64,000 nucleotides of DNA from Levilactobacillus wangkuiensis (GCF_016861605.1 NZ_BOLM01000014.1:1-64000); one strand, 5' to 3'. Positions 25,763-35,025 are shown, counted from the first letter of the stretch. The notes: generated from the letters alone by a model not told the origin. Program-made: numbers and translations.

Positions 25763-26105
25763 ACGATTTTCTCAGGCACTATATGTTCGAGAGAGTCTGT
25801 CTGTCCGGGTTATCAATTTAGGATCATAATTTGTCCAATGGGTGACTGAATATGTCGTTAAGCAGATTAATTGGCGGAAGTTAGTGGTGGGTGTATGATG
25901 GACCCGCTCAAGTGGTTTGTCACCGTTAGCTGGATTGAGGCCGGGAAACTGGTCAGCTGGCGGGACACCCGCGTAGCAGATTAGACTGTATGTGTAATAG
26001 ACGACACTTTTCGGTTCTTGCCGGAAGGGTCGTCTATTTTTGTGGGCAAATTAGCAGGTATTGAGACTATTAGATGTTTAAAAATAAAGCTAGGTGGCGT
26101 AAATA
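25763..26105. other. Gap between two GH43 genes
   Basis: 340 bp. It contains a terminator (25996-26041) and a 33-bp segment at 25932-25964 that resembles 27916-27946 after the next GH43 gene (shared CCGGG...TGGT...TGGCGGG). A 28-codon ORF at 25898-25984 has no convincing RBS. The next gene's promoter should lie after the terminator. Confidence 0.4.
25996..26041 (+). terminator. Terminator after xynB
   Basis: AATAGACGAC...GTCGTCTATTTTT with inner CGG/CCG pairs. The same design (AATAG-CGACACTTT...CTATTTTT) recurs after the next GH43 gene. Confidence 0.8.
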
Positions 26106-27656
26106 ATGGCAAATGTACAGTATGAAAATCCCGTTTTACATGGTTTTTATCCGGACCCTTCGATTTGTGCGGTGGGGCAGGACTTCTATTTGGTCAATTC
26201 CACGTTCTCTTATTTCCCAGGGATTCCGGTCTTTCATAGTCGAGATTTAGTTCATTGGGAACAGATTGGAAATGCCTTGGATCGGGATTCACAGGTGAGC
26301 CTACGAGGAAATGATGATCACGAGGGTATCTATGCCCCCACGATTCGCTATCATCAAGGAACCTACTACATTATTGCAGACCATGAAACGACGAAAAACC
26401 GTGGTGGCATGTTTGTCATCACCGCCCAAGATCCGCGGGGACCGTGGTCTGAACCGCGCTTTATTGCTGCTGCCGATGGGATTGATCCGAGTTTGTTCTT
26501 CTATCAGGGCAAATGCTACTTCGCCGCGACACATGATAATTCAGCGGGGCCAAAGTATCCGGGAGATAAGGAAATTTACGTTGCTGAATATGATTTGGCA
26601 ACGGGTCAAATTGGGGACACGACTCCGGTTTGGCAAGGGGCCTTACGGAACGTGGTTTGGCCAGAAGGTCCGCACCTGTATCACCGGGGCGATTACTTCT
26701 ATCTGCTGATAGCAGAGGCGGGGACGTCGCACCAACACGCGATGACTGTCGCCAGAAGTAAAAATATCTTCGGGCCTTACCAAGGAGATTTGGATAATCC
26801 CATTCTCACACATCGTTTCTTGGGCAAAGACTTCCCGGTTAAAAACGTTGGGCATGGCGACTTTGTTCAGGCTTATACGGGCGACTGGTACTTTGTGTGC
26901 CTCGGTAGCAGACAGTGTGAAGGCTATGTCAATCTGGGTCGGGAAACGTTCCTGGGTCGGGTTCAGTGGGAAGATGACTGGCCGGTCTTGAATCCCGGCC
27001 TCGGTCGTCTGGCAACGCACGGCGAACTGAATCTCCCTAGTCAGACGGTCCCACAGTTAGCGAATAAACTGACTTTTGAAACGGATAAAGCAGATTTACG
27101 GACGCTATATCTGCGTAATCCATACCGCGACCACTACGTTTTGGATCAGCAAAAACAGGTATTGAAGTTAGTCTCTTCCCCGAAGTCGTTGGCAACCATG
27201 GACTCGCCAACATTCTTGGGGATTCGGCAAAGTACCATGACGGGGACCTTTGAAGTGGCCTTTGGCGAAGTGTCGCTTCCGGAGAGTCAGGTGGGCCTGG
27301 CGGTTTATCAGAGTCATACGCACTTTGTGACATTTATGATCAGTGAAGCCGACGGGCAATTTGCGTTAACGGTGACGAAGCATCTGGATGATCAGGAAAC
27401 CGTCGTTGAAACGGTCACCTGTCCAGAAATGCCGAAGAAACTGATTCTCAAGCAGCACGGTCAGAAGCTGTCGTTCGGGTACTTTGACGAGACCGTTGGC
27501 AATTATCGTTGGCTAGCAACCCAGATGGCAACGAGTTTCCTAAGCACCGAGGTCGCTGGTGGTTTTGTGGGCTGTGTAGATGGCGTTTATTGCTATGGGC
27601 CAGAGGGTCAAGGAACCGCTGAAGTTCGGTCGATTACGACGAGTGATAGTTTTTAG
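26106..27656 (+). CDS. GH43 beta-xylosidase/arabinofuranosidase (second copy)
   Basis: 516 residues, cytosolic. Same two-domain design as the preceding xynB: GFYPDPSIC (base Asp), GIDPSLFF, acid Glu in WPEGPHLYHR (E187), then a C-terminal beta-sandwich from about 315. It is a diverged paralogue; the loop after the first blade and the C-terminal domain differ, so it likely has a different preference (branched xylosides or arabinosides). It has its own terminators before and after, thus is probably a separate transcription unit. Start ATG with a modest AGGTGG upstream. Confidence 0.9.
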   Translation: MANVQYENPVLHGFYPDPSICAVGQDFYLVNSTFSYFPGIPVFHSRDLVHWEQIGNALDRDSQVSLRGNDDHEGIYAPTIRYHQGTYYIIADHETTKNRGGMFVITAQDPRGPWSEPRFIAAADGIDPSLFFYQGKCYFAATHDNSAGPKYPGDKEIYVAEYDLATGQIGDTTPVWQGALRNVVWPEGPHLYHRGDYFYLLIAEAGTSHQHAMTVARSKNIFGPYQGDLDNPILTHRFLGKDFPVKNVGHGDFVQAYTGDWYFVCLGSRQCEGYVNLGRETFLGRVQWEDDWPVLNPGLGRLATHGELNLPSQTVPQLANKLTFETDKADLRTLYLRNPYRDHYVLDQQKQVLKLVSSPKSLATMDSPTFLGIRQSTMTGTFEVAFGEVSLPESQVGLAVYQSHTHFVTFMISEADGQFALTVTKHLDDQETVVETVTCPEMPKKLILKQHGQKLSFGYFDETVGNYRWLATQMATSFLSTEVAGGFVGCVDGVYCYGPEGQGTAEVRSITTSDSF

Positions 27657-27664
27657 GAATGTCT

Positions 27665-27710
27665 AATAGGCGACACTTTCCGGTCAATACCGAAAAGCTC
27701 GCCTATTTTT
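27665..27710 (+). terminator. Terminator of the second GH43 gene
   Basis: AATAGGCGA / TCGCCTATT with inner CTTT-CGGT / ACCG-AAAG pairs and TTTTT. Sequence-related to the terminator at 25996. Confidence 0.8.
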
Positions 27711-28056
27711 CTGCACAAAAATAGACCCCAGCGAGGCGTGTCGTCGGGGCCTGACAAATGCATGTGTTTCTAATTCTTGACTGAAGGTACTGGATTGGTA
27801 TGACTAGTTAGGGGTGCCAATGCAATCCATAGGTGGGTGCTGGTTGGTAACGCCCATCTACAGGCTTAATAGTAACTGAGCAAGGTGGGAAACACAATCA
27901 AAGTGCTTCACAATCGGATTACCGGGCGATTGGTTGAGTTGGCGGGCTATTAAGCCGGTAGGTACGAAAGCGAGACAGACTAGGCGGTGAATGGGGGTCA
28001 CTCCTGTATTCTAAAGAATTCGTCGATTTAGGTGACGATGGGAAGGAGTGAGTCAC
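27711..28056. other. Gap upstream of the type I toxin
   Basis: About 345 bp without a gene. It holds the 31-bp match to the earlier GH43 gap (27916-27946) and, near its end, TGTATTCTAAAG (28005-28016), a likely -10 region for the toxin mRNA. Confidence 0.35.
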
Positions 28057-28143
28057 TTGCTGAATGCTTTCTTATTTCCACTGGCGGTGGGATTACTTGT
28101 CGCTTGGTTTGCTGATTGGCTAAGTCGCAAACATCGGAAATAA
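28057..28143 (+). CDS. Fst/Lpt-like type I toxin peptide (28 aa)
   Basis: 28 residues from TTG 28057: MLNAFLFPLAVGLLVAWFADW then LSRKHRK. AAGGAG sits eight bases before the start. It matches the Fst/Ldr pattern of a short N-terminus, FP...VG, a membrane helix, W-x-x-W-L and a basic tail. Such peptides insert in the membrane and disturb it unless the mRNA is blocked by an antisense RNA. A convergent antisense gene follows, and the direct repeat TGAATGCTTTC (28061-28071 and 28233-28243) makes the antisense 5' end complementary to the toxin start region. The family assignment is by eye. Confidence 0.8.
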   Translation: MLNAFLFPLAVGLLVAWFADWLSRKHRK

Positions 28144-28182
28144 TTTTTTCGATGTTTAGCTCGCCAGTTTTGTAGCTTAAAA

Positions 28183-28243
28183 CTAAAAAACACCTCAACG
28201 ACCACAATCGTTGGGGTGTTTGGCGTGTTTGTTGAATGCTTTC
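28183..28243 (-). ncRNA. Antisense RNA (RNA II-like) of the type I toxin locus
   Basis: Minus-strand promoter with -35 TTGCTA (28273-28278) and -10 TATCAT (28250-28255), 17-bp spacer. Transcription from about 28243 would end at the shared bidirectional terminator AAACACCTCAACGA / TCGTTGGGGTGTTT (28188-28221), giving an RNA of about 60 nt, the size known for Fst-type antitoxins. Its 5' end is complementary to the toxin start through the 11-nt direct repeat. Confidence 0.75.
28188..28221. terminator. Bidirectional terminator shared by toxin mRNA and antisense RNA
   Basis: AAACACCTCAACGA / TCGTTGGGGTGTTT with a 6-nt loop, flanked by A- and T-tracts so it works both ways, as in Fst-type loci. 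Confidence 0.8.
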
Positions 28244-28291
28244 AAATACATGATACAAGGATGATACTAAAATAGCAATCAAAGATAACAA

Positions 28292-28520
28292 CAATCGTGT
28301 TGTCGGGTTATTAGTTATGTGGATTGGTTAAGTCGTAAACATCGGAAGTAATCATTCCCTAGCCCACCAGTTCGCTTTTAGAACTAAAAAACACCCCAAC
28401 GAGTGCAATCGTTGGGGTGTTTGGTATGTTGAATTCTTCTCTCACCACTATAGTACCTGGCTAACTGGTAAATAGCAATCAAAGCCACTGGCAATCGTGT
28501 TGCTGGGTTATTGATTATTA
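28292..28520. repeat. Decayed tandem copy of the toxin 3' half, terminator and antisense gene
   Basis: 28303-28352 repeats the toxin 3' half (GATTGGTTAAGTCG, AAACATCGGAAGTAA) but has lost bases and frame. 28389-28422 repeats the terminator (CACCCCAACGA variant). 28450-28478 repeats the antisense promoter (TTGCTA, 17 bp, TACTAT), so a second antisense RNA at about 28385-28443 may still be made. A third partial start, CAATCGTGTTGCTGGGTTATT (without its first base) at 28492 matches CAATCGTGTTG at 28292. The unit is about 200 bp. Confidence 0.75.
28385..28443 (-). ncRNA. Second antisense RNA gene without an intact toxin
   Basis: Promoter TTGCTA / TACTAT on the minus strand with 17-bp spacing, running to the terminator at 28389-28422. 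The direct repeat is degenerate (TGAATTCTTCTC), so it may no longer match the intact toxin mRNA, or may act as an extra antidote. Confidence 0.5.
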
Positions 28521-28652
28521 ATGGAAATCTTTGCATGCCACAGACCACTGGCAGGAAACGACAGGCCAGCCCAAAGTTTCTTTGCCAACGAATACCCACC
28601 CCAAGAGCGATATGCTACACTGAAACAAACACGGGAAAACGGGGGGATGGAC

Positions 28653-30479
28653 ATGCGAAAAGAAACGGGACTGATTTGGAGTCTGGTGGCGGTGTTGACC
28701 ATGCTATTGGTGTGGGGCAACACGCCCGTGACCGCTTCAGCCAGCTATAAGATCCAACCATTTAACATGCACGTGACGGTCTTGAAAAATGGGGATGCTA
28801 ACGTCACGGAAACGTTGACGTACCACTTCAATTCGGATTATCACGGCGTCTTTAACGTGCAGGATCTGCGGGGCATTCGGGGTGGCAAACTCACCGAGGT
28901 GCGGACGCAACTTAATGGCGGCAAGGTCGTGACGGCCAAACCAGCTAGCAATCAACAAGACAATACCTATCAGCTGACGCAAAGTTCCAAGCGGCTCAAG
29001 GCCAAGTTGTACCGGTCAGTACATGCGGGTAACCGACTGAAAGTCACGTATAAATTTCACTTGCGTGGTGTCATTACGAACTACCGCGACACCGCTCAGC
29101 TTAATTGGCGCGTCGTTGGCGGTGGTTGGGAGGTGCCGCTGACCAACGTGGCAGTCACGATTCAGTTGCCAGCGAAAAACATCACCCAGCTGCAGGGCTG
29201 GACGCACGGACCTTTAGACGGCCACACGCAGGTCAATCGCGCGGCTGGGATCGTGACGATGACGGTGGCCAATAATCCTTCAAATAGCTTTATTGAAAGT
29301 CACCTACTCTTTCCAACCAGCGTGACGGCGACTAACCCCAATCGCGTTGCGAAGAATCATAAAGCCGCGGCCCAACGGCAGGAAGCTGCCTTGGTCGCGG
29401 ATGCCAATGCCCAACGAAAGAGTCGGCGCCGGCTCGTTTACGGGGGCTACGTGGGCCTACTCGTGGCGTTGGTGGCGACACTCGGTGGGGCCTGGTGGTG
29501 GTTGAAACGCCATCCGGCCAACGTCTATTCGCGGCCCATTCCAGTCGACCACTTCTTTGATGTCCCACGCGTAACGCCAGCTTTGGCGGAATCACTAGTT
29601 GATGCGCGGTGGCCGAATACCAATGCGCTGACGGGTGACATCATGATGGCGGCGGGCAATCACCAACTCAAGGTGGAAACGGTAAAGGCTGGCCGACGGG
29701 ACACCGTCCGGATCACCAAGACGGGAACCGTGGACAATTATTTCTTGCAGAAATGTTTCGTGCGCCTGGGCGCCAACGACAGCTTCACGTTAAAAGAGCT
29801 CAATGCATTTGCGAAGAAGGATAAGAAGGGCAAGGTCGGCAAGTGGTTCGAACACTGGCAAACGAGCATCGACCAGCAAACCGACCAATACCAGGATGAC
29901 GCGAACATTACCTTACGCCAACGGTTAGTCTGGTTGGCAGCGGGCATCAGTGCGCTGGTCATCGCGTTGGTCATTTTTGCCTGGGTCATGGGGCTCGACG
30001 AGTTTGCCCTGACCGCGGGTGGCGGTGTGATCTTGCTGATTGGTGTTTGGAGTTACGCCTTGGTTCAACGGCGTCGCATCGACCGCAACAATGCGGAGAG
30101 CCTGATTTTGGTCAACGAGATCCAAGGCTTCCGGCGAATGCTCAAGGACATTGGCCACTTCAATACGGCTAAGATTGGCGACCTGATTCTGTGGGAACAA
30201 ATCTTGCCGTACGCCGCGGCCTTTGGGTTAGCCAAGCAGGTTGCCCGGAAACTGGAAATTGATTTTGGCCAAGCTGAAGTGCAAGCGAGTTTTATCGATT
30301 TCTACCCACTGTACTTCGCTAACGTCACGGGTCAACCGCTGGGCGATGCGATTGGCAGCAGCGTTGCCGGCTCAATTAAAACATCGAACGACCTGAGCTC
30401 CACGTCTGGTGGCTCCGGTGGCTTCTCCGGCGGTAGTTCGGGTGGCTTCGGTGGCGGTTCCGGCGGTGGCGCGTTCTAA
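28653..30479 (+). CDS. DUF2207 membrane protein with Gly/Ser-rich C-terminus
   Basis: 608 residues from ATG 28653 (MRKETGLIWSL) after GGGGGATGG; the upstream in-frame extension has no RBS. A signal peptide (about 1-30, cleavage near TASAS) is followed by the extracellular DUF2207 beta domain (about 31-225). Next come a membrane helix (about 260-280), a cytosolic part, two more helices (about 435-480), and a tail SGGSGGFSGGSSGGFGGGSG. This order is typical of DUF2207 proteins, whose role is unknown; a cell-envelope function is inferred. Monocistronic, with a terminator. Confidence 0.88.
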   Translation: MRKETGLIWSLVAVLTMLLVWGNTPVTASASYKIQPFNMHVTVLKNGDANVTETLTYHFNSDYHGVFNVQDLRGIRGGKLTEVRTQLNGGKVVTAKPASNQQDNTYQLTQSSKRLKAKLYRSVHAGNRLKVTYKFHLRGVITNYRDTAQLNWRVVGGGWEVPLTNVAVTIQLPAKNITQLQGWTHGPLDGHTQVNRAAGIVTMTVANNPSNSFIESHLLFPTSVTATNPNRVAKNHKAAAQRQEAALVADANAQRKSRRRLVYGGYVGLLVALVATLGGAWWWLKRHPANVYSRPIPVDHFFDVPRVTPALAESLVDARWPNTNALTGDIMMAAGNHQLKVETVKAGRRDTVRITKTGTVDNYFLQKCFVRLGANDSFTLKELNAFAKKDKKGKVGKWFEHWQTSIDQQTDQYQDDANITLRQRLVWLAAGISALVIALVIFAWVMGLDEFALTAGGGVILLIGVWSYALVQRRRIDRNNAESLILVNEIQGFRRMLKDIGHFNTAKIGDLILWEQILPYAAAFGLAKQVARKLEIDFGQAEVQASFIDFYPLYFANVTGQPLGDAIGSSVAGSIKTSNDLSSTSGGSGGFSGGSSGGFGGGSGGGAF

Positions 30480-30513
30480 GGCCAGTCGCACAACAGAAAA
30501 TAAGCAAACCTCG

Positions 30514-30552
30514 GTCGTCATGAGCAGTTTCCAAGCTCGTGGCGGCTGTTTT
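30514..30552 (+). terminator. Terminator of the DUF2207 gene
   Basis: GTCGTCATGAGC / GCTCGTGGCGGC, a 12-bp stem with three G-U pairs, then TGTTTTGTG. Confidence 0.65.
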
Positions 30553-30608
30553 GTGTGGATCAGTTAACGAACGCTGGGGTTTCCAGCAAAAGGGTGGTTT
30601 TGACAAAA

Positions 30609-30624
30609 TGTTCCATGTGAAACA
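30609..30624. other. parS-like site 4 (one mismatch)
   Basis: TGTTCCATGTGAAACA, the parS consensus with C to T in the core. It is intergenic, in the 370-bp gap before yfhO, which otherwise shows only AT-rich promoter-like DNA. Confidence 0.7.
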
Positions 30625-30850
30625 TTACAATCGGGTATCGTCTGGCGAGAATCATTGACACGGAGCGGTTTTCTTGCAAAAATTAAGGTTAACTTAGCTA
30701 ACACTGACGTCATTTAAGATGTGGTCGGCGTTTTTGGAAGCAACAATTTTACTGTAATTAGAGAAATGACAATTATGCTAGTTGATTCGTGTGCGTCGGC
30801 AGACAGGGGACGGATCAGATCAGCAACCAAATGAAAACGGAGGGAACGAA

Positions 30851-33800
30851 ATGAAAATCGGACACCGCCAGTGGCCGCTGTGGGGGCTTTACACCTTAGC
30901 GTTTACGGTGATTGCGGCATTGGGGTTTGGCGTGTTTGGCCTGGCCAATCGCACCATGATCTGGTACATGGATGGGGTGACGCAACACTATCCCGTCATT
31001 TTAGAGCTGCACCGCCTACTGGCCAAAGAGGGTGTCGGCGGGCTAGCCGGTTGGTCCTGGACGATGGGGCTAGGCGCCGACAAGCTGACAACGCTGGCCT
31101 ATTACGTTCTCGGCGACCCGTTTGCCTACGTATTGGCACTGCTACCGACGAAATTTTTAGAGGCGGGGTTCGGCTGGGCCATTATTCTACGGCTCTACGC
31201 CACCGGCCTAGCCTTCCTAGCACTGGCCAAACGATACGCGTTTAAGCCCAGCAGCCGCCTGTTGGGGGCCATCACGTACGCCTTTACCGGCTACTCGCTG
31301 ATGGTGGGCGTCCATCACCCCTTCTTCCTCCTGCCCATGATTTGGCTGCCCCTATTGTTCGTCGGTATCGACCGAATTCTTCACGGTAAGGGGTGGGGGC
31401 TACTGGCGCTGATGACCGGGGTGACGATCCTCAGTAATTTTTACTTTGCCTACATCTTAGGGTTGGGCAGTCTGATCTACGCGGTGATTCGCTACCTGCA
31501 CGTCAAGCAGCAGGGGACACTGGCTGTGAAATTGCCAGTGGTGATTGGCCGATTTTTGGCCGCCGCCGGGCTGGGCATCTTAATTTCTGGCGTGTTATTG
31601 GTGCCCTCGCTCTTAATGATGCTCAATTCCACGCGGACCGGGTCGATTTTTGCCAACGGCCTGTGGCTCTATCCGATTGATTATTATTTAAAATTAGGCA
31701 ACGCCGTCTTGACGACTGGAAACACACTAGATTACTGGAGCGTGTTGGGATTGAGCGGTATTTCCTTCTTCGGTTGCGTCTACACGTTGGTCCATTGGCG
31801 GCAGCACAAGTGGGTTGCGGGCACGCTCGTTGCCGTGGTCATCGGCCTGATGTTTCCGGCCGTCGCAGCGGTCTTCAACGTGCTATCGACGCCATCTAAC
31901 CGCTGGATTCTGCTGGCGGCCGTACCAGTGGGACTCGCAACGATGACGTTGGCCGACCAGTTGCCGACCCTGTCCAACCGGGACCGCTGGTGGTTGGCGG
32001 GCAGTGCGGCTGGCCTGTTGGCGCTGGTTTACCTCAGTAACGGCTTGGTCTTTAGCAATCCTGCCCGGGACCTGATTACCTACGGCCTCCTACTGGCGTT
32101 AACGGCGATTCTCGTGGCCAATGCGCCAGCCCGCGTCACGTTGGGCCTGGTTTGGACACTGGTGGGCCTCAATTTGGTCAATAACGCCTGGGGCTATTAC
32201 GACCCGAACGCCGGGGTACAGGCGACCCAGGAACTTCGGCGGGGCGACGCGACCCGCTACATTCAGGACTACTTTGATGGTGCCCAAACGGTGGCCCAAA
32301 AGTCGGCGACGTTCAGCCGGGTCGATGCCACGCGAAACTTTAATCTCTTTCGCACGGTCGGCAACAACATGACCATGACCCACGGCCTCCACGGGACAAT
32401 GTCGTATTTTTCCGTTCAAAATGGCTACGTGGGGCAATTTAGCCGCGACCTGCAGAACTCGGAGTATGCGATGAACGCGCCGATTGGGCAAGGGGACAGT
32501 CGAACCACACTGAATCAACTGCTGGGGGTCAAGTACCTCTTTGCCCGTGAGGATCAGGTGGCAGCACATCAAGCCTTGCCGTATGGGTATCATGCCCAGA
32601 AAAAGGTCTTCACCGAGAAACCGGTTTACGCGCTATCCAATGGCGTCGGCACCCAGGTATTGACGACCAAGCTGGCCTTCCCGTTGGTCTACACGCAACC
32701 GCAAGCCCTAACGACCGCGGCTTGGCATCAGCTTAGTGGCGTCGACCGGGAACGAAGTTTGACGCAGGGGGCCGTCACGCCAACTGCGGTTAAGGGTGTG
32801 CAGACGGTGGATTACCAGTCGCCTAAGCGGACGCTGGGGTACACGGTCACGCCCAATGCCGTACCGGTGATCGACAGTACCAACAAGGTCGTCCAGTATC
32901 GCCTGAAACAGGGGCAAGCGGGTCTGAAGACCGGACTTAACGAGAAGCAACAGGATATGTTTGGCAGTACGCTGAAGGCGCCCAAACTGACCGTGGATGA
33001 AAATGGCTTGATCAGCAAGCAAGATATGCGGCAGTATGGGTCAATGGTCGCACTGAAGCAGAACCGGCAGGCGTTGAACCGGGTATTGACGAAGAACCAG
33101 ACGATTCTTAAACAAACAACCACGGCGAACGCCACGGGTCTGCACCAACTAGTCAGTGATGCGCAGGACAATCCAATTAGCTACACACTGACGCTGAACC
33201 GACCAAAGCGGGCGCAGGGGACCGAGTTGTATTTGGAACTCAACGGCATTAGCTCTGAGCAATTGACCACGGCCGGACAACTTCAGGCGCAGGACAATAC
33301 CAGCGTGCTGGGTGCCACGCCCCGGTTGGCGCTGACCAAACTGAATGCCTGGCGCGCTACCACGCGGACCCCAGACCTGGGTGATTACTGGGTTACGGCG
33401 AAAACGCGTAACGCGGCCAAGACGTTCTCCCAATTTGGCATTGATAACCTGTCCGACTACGAGCCCAAGCAGCACGTGCTGTTGAACCTGGGCTATTCAC
33501 GCCAGCTCCGCAAGACCATTGACGTGACCTTTAACGCGACGAAGCAGATCAATTTCAAATCGGCACGGTTGATTGCCGTGCCATTTGGGCAATCCTATAA
33601 TCAGCAAGTTCACCGCGTGCAACAACGCGGGTTGCAGCATGCGCGGGTCACGAACAATCAAATCACCGGGGACCTAACAACGGGCCAGACCAGTGTCATG
33701 ACGACATCGGTTCCGTACTCAACGGGCTGGCAGCTGACGGTCGATGGTCGGCCAACCCAGACGCTGGTGGTCAACGACGGTTTTGTTGGCGCTCGGCTGC

Positions 33801-33949
33801 CTAGCGGGACGCACCGAATTAAGTTAACGTACCAAACGCCGGGGCTCAAGCTCGGCTGGATGCTGACGGTGGTCGGGCTCATCGGTTTAGCCGGTGAAGT
33901 CGATTGGTGGCATTGGCGTCAGAGGAAACGGCAAAGCAGACTGAAGTAA
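30851..33949 (+). CDS. yfhO: YfhO family membrane protein (GT-C-like)
   Basis: 1032 residues from ATG 30851 (MKIGHRQWPLWGLYTL), preceded by GGAGGG six bases upstream; the longer reading lacks an RBS. About twelve membrane segments occupy 10-450, followed by a large extracellular region and a last helix near 1000-1020. The YfhO family is GT-C-like; in Bacillus it is implicated in transferring sugars from lipid carriers to lipoteichoic acid together with a CsbB-type enzyme. No partner glycosyltransferase lies nearby. Single gene with a terminator. Confidence 0.88.
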   Translation: MKIGHRQWPLWGLYTLAFTVIAALGFGVFGLANRTMIWYMDGVTQHYPVILELHRLLAKEGVGGLAGWSWTMGLGADKLTTLAYYVLGDPFAYVLALLPTKFLEAGFGWAIILRLYATGLAFLALAKRYAFKPSSRLLGAITYAFTGYSLMVGVHHPFFLLPMIWLPLLFVGIDRILHGKGWGLLALMTGVTILSNFYFAYILGLGSLIYAVIRYLHVKQQGTLAVKLPVVIGRFLAAAGLGILISGVLLVPSLLMMLNSTRTGSIFANGLWLYPIDYYLKLGNAVLTTGNTLDYWSVLGLSGISFFGCVYTLVHWRQHKWVAGTLVAVVIGLMFPAVAAVFNVLSTPSNRWILLAAVPVGLATMTLADQLPTLSNRDRWWLAGSAAGLLALVYLSNGLVFSNPARDLITYGLLLALTAILVANAPARVTLGLVWTLVGLNLVNNAWGYYDPNAGVQATQELRRGDATRYIQDYFDGAQTVAQKSATFSRVDATRNFNLFRTVGNNMTMTHGLHGTMSYFSVQNGYVGQFSRDLQNSEYAMNAPIGQGDSRTTLNQLLGVKYLFAREDQVAAHQALPYGYHAQKKVFTEKPVYALSNGVGTQVLTTKLAFPLVYTQPQALTTAAWHQLSGVDRERSLTQGAVTPTAVKGVQTVDYQSPKRTLGYTVTPNAVPVIDSTNKVVQYRLKQGQAGLKTGLNEKQQDMFGSTLKAPKLTVDENGLISKQDMRQYGSMVALKQNRQALNRVLTKNQTILKQTTTANATGLHQLVSDAQDNPISYTLTLNRPKRAQGTELYLELNGISSEQLTTAGQLQAQDNTSVLGATPRLALTKLNAWRATTRTPDLGDYWVTAKTRNAAKTFSQFGIDNLSDYEPKQHVLLNLGYSRQLRKTIDVTFNATKQINFKSARLIAVPFGQSYNQQVHRVQQRGLQHARVTNNQITGDLTTGQTSVMTTSVPYSTGWQLTVDGRPTQTLVVNDGFVGARLPSGTHRIKLTYQTPGLKLGWMLTVVGLIGLAGEVDWWHWRQRKRQSRLK

Positions 33950-33955
33950 ACAGAC

Positions 33956-34003
33956 TAGGGTGTTGTGACTGTCCATGGGGGGCGGAAGTGACGCCCTATT
34001 TTT
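33956..34003 (+). terminator. Terminator of yfhO
   Basis: TAGGGTGT / ACGCCCTA stem followed by TTTTTA, starting a few bases after the stop codon. Confidence 0.75.
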
Positions 34004-34095
34004 ATGGCGGAAATTTCGGTGAGCTTGGGGACCAGTTTTGCGCTGTAAATTTGGTAAACTGGGGACAGTGTCAAACAATGTGGGGAGTGAGGAAA

Positions 34096-35010
34096 ATGTC
34101 ACGGTGGTTAACGTGGCCAGTGTTTTACGAGTTAACGGAGATCTACACGGCGCCACTCAACGTTATGTGGTTTATCCTGGGCGCAGCGATTGCCCAGTTC
34201 TATGCGGGAACGGTGGATTGGGTGAACGTTGGGCTGTGCCTGGTGGTGGTATTTATTTTCGATCTGGCGGTCAACGTGGCCGATAATTATTATGATTATC
34301 AGCACGCGCACGACCGGGCAGGGTACGCGCAGCAGACCAATCCGGTTGGCCGATTAGCCTTGCCAAAAATGGGGGTCGCACAACTGGCCTGGGGCCTGTA
34401 TGCGTTGGCGGCGGTGCCGGGCGCCGTTTTAGTTTGGCGGACGGGTTGGCCGGTGGCGGTCTTTGGTATCGTGGGTTATTTGATTGGCATCTTTTACACG
34501 GCTGGACCGCGGCCCATCAACGCGACGCCATTCTCGGCCATCATCGTGGCGCTGGCAATTGCCTTTTTGATTCAGCTGACCTGCGTTTACGTGTCCATCT
34601 ATGGTCAGCGGCCGCTCACCTGGCGCATGGTGGGCGTGACCTTCTTGCTGTGTCTGCCGCTGACGCTGATCTTCTTTACGCTCCAAATGGCCAACGATAC
34701 GGCTGACCGGACGGAAGATATTGCCAATCATCGCTACACGTTGGCCTATTACCTGGGCCAGCGCGGATCTGTGCGGTTGATTCAAGGGGTTGTGGTCGTG
34801 GGCAGCCTGTGGCCGTTGGTCAACGTGGCCCTGGGACTCGCGCCGATGTGGACCGCGCTGGCAGTCCTGTTGTTGCCCGTGATGTGGCGGGGGATGCAGC
34901 CGTTCTTTCGGGTTCAGGATAAGCGCCAGACGTTTATGACAATGGTGAAGAGCGCGTCCTTATTTTTCGTGGCGTACCCGCTGCTGTTCGCGCTGGGGGC
35001 CTGGCTATAG
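34096..35010 (+). CDS. menA: UbiA-type prenyltransferase (1,4-dihydroxy-2-naphthoate polyprenyltransferase-like)
   Basis: 304 residues from ATG 34096, with GGGAG eight bases upstream; a longer ORF that overlaps yfhO lacks an RBS at its start. The first Asp-rich motif, NVADNYYDYQHAHD (about 60-73), and the second, NDTADRTEDI (about 200-209), bind Mg-diphosphate in the UbiA family, with about nine membrane helices. MenA attaches a polyprenyl chain to DHNA for menaquinone. No other men genes are in view; a heterofermentative lactobacillus may use it with imported DHNA, so the symbol is tentative. Confidence 0.8.
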   Translation: MSRWLTWPVFYELTEIYTAPLNVMWFILGAAIAQFYAGTVDWVNVGLCLVVVFIFDLAVNVADNYYDYQHAHDRAGYAQQTNPVGRLALPKMGVAQLAWGLYALAAVPGAVLVWRTGWPVAVFGIVGYLIGIFYTAGPRPINATPFSAIIVALAIAFLIQLTCVYVSIYGQRPLTWRMVGVTFLLCLPLTLIFFTLQMANDTADRTEDIANHRYTLAYYLGQRGSVRLIQGVVVVGSLWPLVNVALGLAPMWTALAVLLLPVMWRGMQPFFRVQDKRQTFMTMVKSASLFFVAYPLLFALGAWL

Positions 35011-35025
35011 GGTGAAAATGTCAGA

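Noticed and set aside
25898-25984. 28-codon ORF (MDPLKWFVTV start) between GH43 genes
   Set aside because: No convincing RBS and no match to the Fst pattern; the related sequence at 27.9 kb does not keep the frame with a start codon.
28183-28520. CRISPR-like direct repeats
   Set aside because: The repeats are about 200 bp units of a toxin-antitoxin locus, not short regularly spaced repeats; no cas genes are present.
28521-28652. N-terminal extension of the DUF2207 protein
   Set aside because: It has no RBS and would place 44 polar residues before a signal peptide.
30782-30850. N-terminal extension of YfhO
   Set aside because: The RBS GGAGGG directly before ATG 30851 and the membrane start support the shorter form.
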